Shown here: positions 1 through 6,785 of the stretch, in pieces | Numbering within the stretch: position 1 is the first letter of the stretch | Layout: every line of letters begins with the position of its first letter | Assembly (NCBI GenBank): GCA_031398625.1 | Contig: JANNNQ010000089.1 | Span: 1-6,785, forward strand | From: CAIUGU01 sp031398625 | GTDB lineage: Bacteria; Pseudomonadota; Gammaproteobacteria; Steroidobacterales; Steroidobacteraceae | Direction: 5' to 3' | DNA: 6,785 nt | Made by a program: the position numbers and the translations under genes | Notes under the pieces: generated by a model | What the model saw: the letters and a program-made list of their open reading frames with translations, nothing else | Databases searched by the model: none | What the model was told of the DNA's origin: nothing

Positions 1-31
1 GTTCTGGTTCGGGTCCTGCCTGCGTCGACAT
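1..31 (-). CDS. Start of an unidentified gene, cut by the window edge
   Basis: An ATG at 31-29 on the minus strand opens a frame (Met-Ser-Thr-Gln-Ala-Gly-Pro-Glu-Pro-Glu) that is still open at base 1. A purine-rich stretch, AGAGGG at 43-38, lies six bases before the ATG and is a good ribosome binding site. It follows the stop of the NUDIX gene by 31 bases on the same strand, so it would be the next member of that cluster. Ten codons are too few to identify a family. In E. coli the nudF gene is followed by yqiB and cpdA, but nothing visible here tests that parallel. The call rests only on start, binding site and spacing. Confidence 0.45.
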   Translation of the reverse strand, partial: MSTQAGPEPE

Positions 32-62
32 CCCTAACCCTCTGGAATGGCAGGTGAAAACC

Positions 63-602
63 TTACAGGGCGCGCAATACCTTGCGCGCCCGCAGGAGGC
101 CCGCCAGCGATTTGGCATCCGCGAGCTCCCCCGTTTCCGCACGTCGCAGCGCTTCGGCGAACGACATCCAGTGTACTGCGAAGACTTCGTGTTCCTCGGG
201 AGCGGCGGGTATCGGTTCCAGGTTGCGGGCAAGATAGAGGTGAATGATCTCGGTGAACACGCCCGGCGAGCTGAAGACTCCGCCGAGGGAAGTCCAGTGC
301 GTGGCACGCATGCCCGCCTCCTCGGCCAGCTCGCGGCGGGCGGTTTCCACCGGAGGCTCCCGGTTGTCGATCTTGCCGGCCGGCAGTTCCCACAGCCACC
401 CGCCCGCGGCATGGCGGTACTGGTGCAGCAGGCAGACCTGATCCAGGCGATCGAGGGCAACGACCGCGGCCCCGCCAGGATGATGTGCGACCTCGAGGCT
501 GGCGGTGCGTCCGTTCGGCAGCCGGACCCGCTCGATGTTGACCTCCAGAATGCGGCCGCGGAATTGCGTTTCGACCGAGTCGGGTGGAATGGCCGTCGTC
601 AT
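63..602 (-). CDS. NUDIX hydrolase, ADP-ribose pyrophosphatase type
   Basis: A 179-residue NUDIX hydrolase with a complete NUDIX box at residues 76-98: Gly76, five residues, Glu82, seven residues, Arg90-Glu91-Leu92, Glu94-Glu95, Gly97-Met98. The glutamates bind the metal that activates water to cleave a pyrophosphate bond. The preceding WELPAGK (71-77) and the following GGVFSSPGVFTE segment (107-118) are typical of the ADP-ribose or nucleoside-diphosphate-sugar pyrophosphatase branch (NudF-like), and the length fits. The exact substrate cannot be read from sequence. It is cytoplasmic, with no signal peptide. The frame is open back to an ATG at 635, but the start at 602 is preferred because GAGGA lies four bases before it and the longer form would run into the upstream gene. 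That gene's TGA (612-610) overlaps this binding site, so the two are probably translationally coupled. Confidence 0.88.
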   Translation of the reverse strand: MTTAIPPDSVETQFRGRILEVNIERVRLPNGRTASLEVAHHPGGAAVVALDRLDQVCLLHQYRHAAGGWLWELPAGKIDNREPPVETARRELAEEAGMRATHWTSLGGVFSSPGVFTEIIHLYLARNLEPIPAAPEEHEVFAVHWMSFAEALRRAETGELADAKSLAGLLRARKVLRAL

Positions 603-606
603 CGCT

Positions 607-611
607 TCCTC
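607..611 (-). promoter_or_regulatory. Ribosome binding site deciding the NUDIX start
   Basis: GAGGA on the minus strand, four bases before the ATG at 602-600. It shares bases with the TGA stop (612-610) of the membrane protein gene, so a ribosome finishing that gene stands on the binding site of the next. This favours the start at 602 over the in-frame ATGs at 635 and 620. Confidence 0.65.
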
Positions 612-1026
612 ATGGACCATCGACCTCGTCGACATCCGCCTGGCCCGAGAGGCGACGGCTGACGTGCGACCAGGACATGCCTACGGCAAGGATGCCGGAA
701 AGCATGAAGAGCGCGATCCACAGGATGGTGCGGGTGTTGCCGAGTTCCAGCCATCCTTGAGCGACCAGCGCCCAGATAAGGGCTGCAACCAGGGCGGCGG
801 CGAGCAGCACACCGACGCTGCCGATCGAGCGCATCGTTGCACCGATGAAAACGATCCATCCCGCCAGCAGGATGAGGCCGCAGATCACGACTGCAGGCGT
901 CACTGCCGGCAGGGTCTCGATCGCCCAGTGGGAATACGAGTAACCACTGGGATTGAAGGTGAGCAGCACCAGCGCCAGCGCGAGGAGCCAGCGCAGCAGG
1001 AAGCCGGCAAACGTGAACTTTTCCAT
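610..1026 (-). CDS. Four-helix inner-membrane protein, DUF6524-like
   Basis: A 138-residue hydrophobic protein with four predicted membrane segments at about residues 7-24, 43-64, 69-90 and 99-118, and a polar acidic tail (about 121-138). The short loop after helix 1 contains TFNPSGYSYSHW (23-34), which I recall as the signature of the DUF6524 family of small bacterial membrane proteins; this was not checked by search. No catalytic motif or ligand site is visible, and the function is unknown. The gene starts 28 bases after the stop of the exported hydrolase and its stop overlaps the ribosome binding site of the NUDIX gene, so it sits in the middle of a probable operon. I see no strong Shine-Dalgarno sequence before the ATG at 1026, so translation may depend on the upstream gene. 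Confidence 0.8.
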   Translation of the reverse strand: MEKFTFAGFLLRWLLALALVLLTFNPSGYSYSHWAIETLPAVTPAVVICGLILLAGWIVFIGATMRSIGSVGVLLAAALVAALIWALVAQGWLELGNTRTILWIALFMLSGILAVGMSWSHVSRRLSGQADVDEVDGP

Positions 1027-1054
1027 AGTGGGTTACTGGGTGCCGCGGGGTCGG

Positions 1055-2227
1055 TCAGTCTGGCCTGACGTCCTCGTCTTCCGGCTCTTCCTCGGTCTCG
1101 GGGCCGGCGCTGCTGCCCGGAAGCTTCGCGGTTTCGATGCCGAGGCGGTACGCGGCGAATCCCGGGAGCACGACCTGGTTGAGCGCCATGCCGAGGATCC
1201 GGCCGCTCACCGGAGCGTAGACCCGGTGCTGCTCGTTGGAGATGGGATCGGTCACCGTGCCGAGCAGCTCGCCTTCGCTGACCCGCTCGCCGATGCCGAC
1301 ATCCGAGAACAGCAATCCGCCCTGGTCCACCCGCACCCAGGTCGAGGCGTAGTAGACCGCCTCCGGGTCGCCCCAGAAGCGTCGCTGCCGGGTCATGCCG
1401 AGCGAGTACAGGAGCGTTTCTATTGCCTTGACGCCGTGGTCGACGGGTTCGGCCTGCACCCGCATGGGTTCGCCCATTTCGAAAGTCACCGACGGGATGC
1501 CGATGGCGGCGGCAGCCCGCCTGAGGGAACCGCCTTCCCCGGAGGTATGCAGCACGACGGTTGCACCCAGCGATTGCGTCAGCTGGACGACGGCAGGCCG
1601 GCGCAGGTCGGCGCGGATCTGCGGAAGGTTGGTCCGGTCGAGCGAGCCGGTGTGCAGGTCGATGACCGCCGAGCAGTGCTTCACGATCTCGTTGAAGAAC
1701 GAGTAGGCCGTGCGGGTGGTGGCACTGCCCTTGGCATTGCCGGGGAAGCTGCGGTTGAGGTCGCGACGGTCCGGCATGTAGCGCGTACCGCGATAGAAGC
1801 CCTGCAGGTTCACGATCGGCACGGCGATGACCGCGCCCCCCAGTTCTTCCGGATCGAGATTGGCCACTACGCGGCGTGCCACTTCGATACCGTTGAGCTC
1901 GTCGCCATGGATGGCGCCCGTCAGGCACAACACCGGGCCTGGATTCTTGCCATTCACCACGATGACAGGCACCGGCACGACGAAGCCGTCCAGCGGGGTA
2001 CCGCTGGTCCACGTCAGCCGCCGCATCCGGCCAGCAGGCACTTCTGCACCGAGCAGCACCAGCCGCCCCTTGGGCTTCAGCTGCGGCGGCGCTGGCAAGG
2101 CCGCTGGAGCGGGCGCAGCAGCCCAGGCAGGCAGGGTCGCCAGCAACAGCAGTGCGAGCGCCCATGCCGGGTTTCGGGACAGGGTCCCGGGCCGGGCAGG
2201 TTCAGGCTGGTTTGATCGGTGCTGCAT
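1055..2227 (-). CDS. Exported succinylglutamate desuccinylase/aspartoacylase-family protein
   Basis: A 390-residue zinc hydrolase of the AstE/AspA family (M14-like carboxypeptidase fold). The zinc ligands are visible: GAIHGDE (104-110, with His107 and Glu110) and DLHTG (190-194, with His192). RDLNRSFPG (155-163) matches the substrate-binding Asn-Arg region, and Glu250 in TFEMG (248-252) fits the catalytic acid. A hydrophobic stretch at 22-36 ending Ala-Trp-Ala before an Ala/Pro-rich linker looks like a Sec signal peptide, though its N-region is long; this implies a periplasmic or anchored enzyme. Residues about 313-365 resemble the biotinyl/lipoyl-like beta domain often found at the C-terminus of this family. 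The tail (about 374-390) is strongly acidic. The substrate is unknown: textbook AstE and aspartoacylase are cytosolic, so neither activity should be assumed. A weak binding site (GGCGGA) precedes the ATG at 2227. It is the first gene of the left cluster. Confidence 0.87.
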   Translation of the reverse strand: MQHRSNQPEPARPGTLSRNPAWALALLLLATLPAWAAAPAPAALPAPPQLKPKGRLVLLGAEVPAGRMRRLTWTSGTPLDGFVVPVPVIVVNGKNPGPVLCLTGAIHGDELNGIEVARRVVANLDPEELGGAVIAVPIVNLQGFYRGTRYMPDRRDLNRSFPGNAKGSATTRTAYSFFNEIVKHCSAVIDLHTGSLDRTNLPQIRADLRRPAVVQLTQSLGATVVLHTSGEGGSLRRAAAAIGIPSVTFEMGEPMRVQAEPVDHGVKAIETLLYSLGMTRQRRFWGDPEAVYYASTWVRVDQGGLLFSDVGIGERVSEGELLGTVTDPISNEQHRVYAPVSGRILGMALNQVVLPGFAAYRLGIETAKLPGSSAGPETEEEPEDEDVRPD

Positions 2228-2253
2228 GGCAATCCGCCGGTGACTCGCGCGCC

Positions 2254-2281
2254 AGAATAACAGCGAACTGCGGATTCGGAA
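2254..2281 (-). promoter_or_regulatory. Possible promoter of the AspA/AstE-like cluster
   Basis: On the minus strand, TATTCT (2259-2254) is a fair -10 box and TTCCGA (2281-2276) a weak -35 box, with a 16-base spacer. Transcription would start near 2247, giving a leader of about 20 bases that includes the GGCGGA binding site before the ATG at 2227. The -10 match is reasonable and the -35 match poor. The position makes sense, between a probable terminator and the first gene of the cluster. Confidence 0.4.
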
Positions 2282-2311
2282 GTCGCCGGCTCAAGGGCCG
2301 GTGCATCGCAC

Positions 2312-2344
2312 AACAGGAAAGCGCCCTGCCTCTTCAGGGCAGGG
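2312..2344 (-). terminator. Probable terminator after the RRM gene
   Basis: The region can form CCCTGCC (2324-2330) paired with GGCAGGG (2338-2344) around a 7-base loop, or alternatively GCCCTG (2323-2328) paired with CAGGGC (2335-2340) around a 6-base loop. Read on the minus strand, the stem is followed by CGCTTTCCTGTTG, a short and imperfect T-rich tail. It lies 18 bases past the stop of the RRM gene and before the next promoter, where a terminator is expected. A second smaller hairpin (CCGGC 2286-2290 with GCCGG 2297-2301) lies further on and has no T tract. Confidence 0.5.
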
Positions 2345-2361
2345 TCGCCAGACGCGGGGAC

Positions 2362-2637
2362 CTACCAGCGCCCGCCTTGCTGCGACGGACGGGCTTCCCG
2401 CTCGCGCGCTTCGTTCACGCGCAGCGGCCTGCCGCCCATGTCGAAGCCGTTCATGTGCTGGATGGCCGTCTGTGCATCACCGGGTGCCATGTCGACGAAA
2501 CCGAAGCCGCGGGGGCGGCCCGTTTCGCGATCATTCACCAGCTTGACCGACTGCACTGCACCGTGTTTTTCGAACAGCGCCCGGACTGCGTCTTCCGTTG
2601 CACTGAAGGGGAGGTTGCCAACGTAGATCGTCGTCAT
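2362..2637 (-). CDS. Small RRM-domain RNA-binding protein
   Basis: A 91-residue protein that is essentially one RNA recognition motif. RNP2 is IYVGNL (4-9) and RNP1 is RGFGFVDM (43-50), with the aromatic residues (Tyr5, Phe45, Phe47) that stack on RNA bases. The fold ends at about residue 76, followed by a basic, Arg/Gln/Gly-rich tail ending GGRW. It resembles the small cold-inducible RNA-binding proteins of cyanobacteria and many proteobacteria; a role in RNA chaperoning or cold adaptation is inferred from family. In-frame ATGs exist at 2673 and 2652, but the one at 2637 places RNP2 directly at the N-terminus as in relatives, and 2673 would leave only about 17 bases of leader after the predicted promoter. 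None of the three has a clear Shine-Dalgarno sequence. It appears to be transcribed alone, with its own promoter and terminator. Confidence 0.88.
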   Translation of the reverse strand: MTTIYVGNLPFSATEDAVRALFEKHGAVQSVKLVNDRETGRPRGFGFVDMAPGDAQTAIQHMNGFDMGGRPLRVNEAREREARPSQQGGRW

Positions 2638-2696
2638 CGATTCAACACCCATTGGGAACTGGGGAGGTTGCAATGATTCTGAGCGAAACGCGGCCG

Positions 2697-2725
2697 ATAC
2701 TACGTCAGCGATTTTGGGCTTGCAA
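2697..2725 (-). promoter_or_regulatory. Sigma-70-type promoter of the RRM gene
   Basis: On the minus strand, TTGCAA (2725-2720) and TAGTAT (2702-2697) match the -35 and -10 consensus at four of six positions each and are separated by exactly 17 bases (2719-2703). Transcription would start near 2690, giving a leader of about 53 bases before the preferred ATG at 2637. The leader contains a CCTCCCC run (2667-2661) that resembles the anti-Shine-Dalgarno sequence, and a short CCC-AAT-GGG hairpin. This is the best promoter in the window by match and spacing. Confidence 0.62.
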
Positions 2726-2761
2726 TCGCGTGCCGGGGGCAGAAACGGGGGGTGGAAAACG

Positions 2762-2962
2762 CTATCGCGGTGCGGTCCTGGCGGCTTCCGAATGCTTCAG
2801 CCAGTGCTCGAGGTTGTCGAGGTTGCCGAAGTCGCTTTCGCTGTCGTCCCAGAACTTGAGCCACTGCTCGAGTACCGGCGGATCGACGGTTCCCGCCCCG
2901 AGCCTGCGGGCAAACCGGCTGGTGCGTTCCTGACTGGCTGCGATGTGTTCGAGATGGTCCAT
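2762..2962 (-). CDS. Small acidic hypothetical protein
   Basis: A 66-residue frame starting MDHLEHIAASQERTS and ending in Ala/Arg/Pro. I do not recognise a family. It is rich in Leu, Glu, Asp and Trp, with a repeated-looking pattern: LEQWLKFWDD around residues 31-40 and LEHWLKHSE around residues 51-59, which suggests two short amphipathic helices. There is no signal peptide or membrane segment. Codon third positions are mostly G or C, like the genes around it, which supports real coding. The start is uncertain: the frame is open upstream to an ATG at 3019 and a GTG at 3046, and none of the three has a good ribosome binding site. I chose 2962 because codon bias weakens upstream of it. It follows speA by 125 bases and could be in the same transcript, or be independent. 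Confidence 0.5.
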   Translation of the reverse strand: MDHLEHIAASQERTSRFARRLGAGTVDPPVLEQWLKFWDDSESDFGNLDNLEHWLKHSEAARTAPR

Positions 2963-3087
2963 GGCGATGATCCGGTGCCGGCTAATGACAAGGATCACAG
3001 CCCCGAATGAAGGCTCCATGACGTTCTGTTGAAGAAACGGGGACACCCAGCCCCAGGGCGGCAGCGGGCTCGCGGCCCGGCTCGACC

Positions 3088-5037
<1,950 letters not shown>

Positions 5038-5041
5038 GGCG

Positions 5042-5046
5042 TCCTC
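5042..5046 (-). promoter_or_regulatory. Ribosome binding site supporting a TTG start for speA
   Basis: GAGGA on the minus strand, four bases before TTG (5037-5035), in the 25-base gap after the sulfurtransferase stop at 5065-5063. No ATG or GTG in frame lies nearby downstream before the conserved N-terminal block, so this site decides the start. Confidence 0.6.
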
Positions 5047-5062
5047 GTCTGTTGCTTGTCGT

Positions 5063-5914
5063 TCAGGGCGTCGCGCCGGTCGCCACGGGCCTGGAGGGAT
5101 CCCGGATCCACTCGCTCCACGACCCCGCGTACAGGCGCGCACCTGTCATGCCGGCCACTTCCAGCGCGAGCAGGTTGTGGCAGGCAGTGACACCCGAGCC
5201 GCACATCATGATCGCGTGCTCCGGACTGACCGCGCCCAACGAACGGCCGAAGTGCTGCCTGAGCTCGTCCGCACCGAGGAAGCGGCCGTCCGGGCCGAGG
5301 TTGCCGGTGAATGGATGATTGTGCGCGCCCGGCACGTGGCCTGCGACCTTATCGAGGGGCTCGACCGCACCGGCATAGCGTTCCGGTGCGCGCGCATCCA
5401 GCAAACGCCAGTCGGCAGCGCGCGCAAGTTCCTGCACCCGGCCTGCTTCCAGCACCATTCCGGGCTGCGGTTTCGCTGCGAAGCGCACGACGGCAGGTAC
5501 AGGCACCACCGGGCTCAAGGGCAGACCGAGATCAGTCCATGCCTTGAATCCGCCGTCCAGCACGGCAACGCGCGTCGCACCCAGCCAGCGGACCAGCCAC
5601 CAGAGCCGGGCGGCGTAGGCGCCGTTGCCCGCGTCGTACGCGATCACCTGCGTCGCATTCGCGATCCCCCATGATCCCAGCGTGGCTGCGAGCACGCTGG
5701 CGTCCGGCAGCGGGTGCCGCCCTGAATGCGGAGTGGGCGGCGACGACAGGTCGTTGTCGAGGTCGGCGTATCTTGCCCCCGGGATATGGCCGTTGGTGTA
5801 GGCTTCGCGCCCGCCAGCCGGTCGCGCCAGATCGAAGCGGCAGTCGACGACCACCCAGTCAGGCTGGTCGAGATGCCGTGCGAGCTCAGGCGCGGTGATC
5901 AGGGTCGTGAACAT
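5063..5914 (-). CDS. sseA: Two-domain rhodanese-type sulfurtransferase (SseA-like)
   Basis: A 283-residue protein with tandem rhodanese domains, the usual length for thiosulfate or 3-mercaptopyruvate sulfurtransferases. The N-terminal domain (about 1-135) carries VVVDCRFDL (21-29) and GHIPGA (42-47); its active loop has Asp94 (YDAGNGAYAAR) where a catalytic Cys would be, as is normal for the inactive first domain. The C-terminal domain (about 150-275) has LLDARAPERY (171-180), GHVPGA (192-197) and the active loop CGSGVTA (238-244), with Cys238 carrying the persulfide. CGSGVTA is the loop typical of 3-mercaptopyruvate sulfurtransferase, as opposed to the CRxGxT-type loop of classical thiosulfate rhodanese, so SseA-like activity is the better guess. 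No signal peptide, so it is cytoplasmic. The ATG at 5914 has no strong Shine-Dalgarno sequence. It is the first gene of a probable unit with speA. Confidence 0.92.
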   Translation of the reverse strand: MFTTLITAPELARHLDQPDWVVVDCRFDLARPAGGREAYTNGHIPGARYADLDNDLSSPPTPHSGRHPLPDASVLAATLGSWGIANATQVIAYDAGNGAYAARLWWLVRWLGATRVAVLDGGFKAWTDLGLPLSPVVPVPAVVRFAAKPQPGMVLEAGRVQELARAADWRLLDARAPERYAGAVEPLDKVAGHVPGAHNHPFTGNLGPDGRFLGADELRQHFGRSLGAVSPEHAIMMCGSGVTACHNLLALEVAGMTGARLYAGSWSEWIRDPSRPVATGATP

Positions 5915-6079
5915 GGTACGGGCTGCGATGACTGCGAGCGGCGGTGGCGAGGGTGTGCAGGTTTTTCAATCCTGTTGCCGGAGCGCGAAGACTACTGCCC
6001 GGCCCCGGTCTTGAGAAGCGGCAGCTGCGGTGCGGGTAGAATCCCTGCGGCTCGACTAACGTTGGGAGACAGTACAGGT
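5915..6079. other. Divergent upstream region between sulfurtransferase and GST genes
   Basis: These 165 bases must hold the control signals for two divergent genes. Toward the plus-strand gene there is a TAGAAT -10 candidate (6037-6042). Toward the minus-strand gene, TTGAAA (5969-5964) could serve as a -35 box, but nothing resembling a -10 box lies 16-18 bases further on, so its promoter is not located. I see no clear operator palindrome. Confidence 0.5.
6037..6042 (+). promoter_or_regulatory. Possible -10 box for the GST gene
   Basis: TAGAAT matches five of six bases of the TATAAT consensus. Transcription would start near 6049, leaving about 30 bases of leader with GGGAGA (6064-6069) ten bases before the ATG. 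The only -35-like hexamer, TTGAGA (6011-6016), is 20 bases upstream, which is longer than usual, so the promoter assignment is tentative. Confidence 0.4.
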
Positions 6080-6757
6080 ATGGCGCTCGATCTCTATTGG
6101 GGTAGCGGCAGTCCCTATTCCTGGCGGGTGTTGCTCGCGCTCGAATACAAGCGGCTGCCCTATACGTCGCATCTGTTGCAGTTCTCCAAGCAGGAGCACA
6201 AGTCGCCGCAGATGCTGCAGATGAACCCGCGCGGCCGGGTGCCGGTGCTCAGGGATGGCGAGTATGTCTGCTTCGAGTCGCTCGCGATCCTGACGTATCT
6301 CGATCGCAAGCATCCCGACCCGCCGCTGTTCGGCACCAGCCCTGAGGCCGCTGGCACGATCATGCGCCTGATCTGTGAATACCAGGTATACGTCGAGGAG
6401 CACATCACGAAGATCATCGCCGCCATTTTTTTCCAGGGTCTCGAGGGGCGGCTCGACGAGATCGCAAAGGCGATGCAGGTTGTCGCGAGCGAGGCCCGCA
6501 CCATCGAAGGCCGGCTGGCGAGGTCGCAGTGGCTCGTCGGTGATGCGCTCTCGGCCGCAGACATCACGGTGTATCCCGGTATCCAGCTGCTGCTCCGTGC
6601 ATTGGAGCGGCGCGAGGCGCAGGACATCCGCTCGCGTTTCCTGCCGCTCGATACCCATTATCCGGCGCTCGCCGCGTGGGTCCGGCGCGTCGAGGCACTG
6701 CCCGGGTACGAGCGGACTTTTCCGCCCCACTGGCGCGATTCGCTGGCGCCGGAATGA
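6080..6757 (+). CDS. Glutathione S-transferase family protein
   Basis: A 225-residue protein of typical cytosolic glutathione S-transferase length. The N-terminal thioredoxin-like domain (about 3-80) has SPYSWRVLLALE (11-22), where a Ser or Tyr would activate the glutathione thiol, then VPVL (54-57) with the cis-proline and the Glu66-Ser67 pair that holds the gamma-glutamyl group. The all-helical C-terminal domain (about 90-215) carries the N-capping box SAADIT (158-163, Ser158 and Asp161). The family conjugates glutathione to electrophiles or reduces or isomerises substrates; the class and substrate cannot be set from sequence alone. The start at 6080 is chosen because the glutathione-binding fold begins at once after it; the frame is open upstream to 5726, but that part lies opposite the sulfurtransferase gene. 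GGGAGA lies ten bases before the ATG. It is the only plus-strand gene here, and 28 bases follow it to the window end. Confidence 0.92.
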   Translation: MALDLYWGSGSPYSWRVLLALEYKRLPYTSHLLQFSKQEHKSPQMLQMNPRGRVPVLRDGEYVCFESLAILTYLDRKHPDPPLFGTSPEAAGTIMRLICEYQVYVEEHITKIIAAIFFQGLEGRLDEIAKAMQVVASEARTIEGRLARSQWLVGDALSAADITVYPGIQLLLRALERREAQDIRSRFLPLDTHYPALAAWVRRVEALPGYERTFPPHWRDSLAPE

Positions 6758-6785
6758 CCGGCGCTTAACAGGGTGATGCAAAAGG

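Noticed and set aside
54..662. A 202-codon plus-strand frame opposite the NUDIX gene
   Set aside because: The opposite strand carries a complete NUDIX box. This frame has no motif and no plausible ribosome binding site.
953..2215. A 420-codon plus-strand frame opposite the AspA/AstE-like gene, and another long minus-strand frame (2165 to 900)
   Set aside because: Both are shadows of the minus-strand gene, which has zinc-site motifs and a signal peptide. The shadow translations show low-complexity Arg/Gly/His-rich composition.
2130..2351. An exact 14-base direct repeat at 2130-2143 and 2338-2351 (GGCAGGGTCGCCAG)
   Set aside because: One copy is inside the signal-peptide coding part of the AspA/AstE-like gene and the other in the terminator region. 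There are no flanking features of a mobile element, and a match of this length is plausible by chance in GC-rich DNA.
3040..3087. Possible terminator after speA
   Set aside because: GGGG and CCCC can pair around an 8-base loop, and CGGGC with GCCCG forms another short stem, but the stems are four to five pairs and the T-rich tail (GTTTCTTC) is poor. Not strong enough to annotate.
5726..6079. N-terminal extension of the GST frame by 118 codons
   Set aside because: The extension lies mostly opposite the start of the sulfurtransferase gene and then in the shared upstream region. The GST fold begins at the ATG at 6080.

Overview
The window is GC-rich chromosomal DNA from a bacterium. Gene content and protein style (a long biosynthetic arginine decarboxylase, a SseA-type sulfurtransferase, a small RRM protein, a DUF6524-like membrane protein and a bacterial glutathione S-transferase) suggest a proteobacterium, most likely a gammaproteobacterium. 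No rRNA or other taxonomic marker is present, so this is inference. Coding is dense, no stretch over 300 bases lacks a gene, and I see no tRNA, CRISPR array, insertion sequence, phage gene or integration site.

Layout. All genes but the last lie on the minus strand. Read in that direction from the right, the first unit is a two-domain rhodanese-type sulfurtransferase (5914 to 5063), followed 25 bases later by arginine decarboxylase speA (5037 to 3088, with an inferred TTG start). After a 125-base gap comes a small unrecognised acidic protein (2962 to 2762). Next is a one-gene unit: an RRM RNA-binding protein (2637 to 2362) with a well-spaced sigma-70-like promoter in front and a probable hairpin terminator behind. 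The third unit, from about 2260 leftward, is a tight cluster: an exported succinylglutamate desuccinylase/aspartoacylase-family protein (2227 to 1055), a four-helix membrane protein resembling DUF6524 (1026 to 610), a NUDIX hydrolase of the ADP-ribose pyrophosphatase type (602 to 63), and the apparent first codons of another gene that leaves the window at base 1. The glutathione S-transferase (6080 to 6757) is on the plus strand, divergent from the sulfurtransferase across a 165-base shared upstream region.

Function. SpeA would turn arginine into agmatine, the first step of the agmatine route to putrescine; the next enzymes of that route are not in the window. The sulfurtransferase and the glutathione S-transferase both concern thiol or sulfur chemistry but do not form an evident pathway. 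The left cluster joins a periplasmic zinc hydrolase, an inner-membrane protein of unknown function and a cytoplasmic nucleotide-sugar or ADP-ribose hydrolase; spacing suggests co-transcription, but no shared pathway is established. Overall this looks like ordinary housekeeping chromosome. The most open questions are the substrate of the exported AspA/AstE-like protein, the role of the membrane protein beside it, the small protein after speA, and regulation of the RRM gene.
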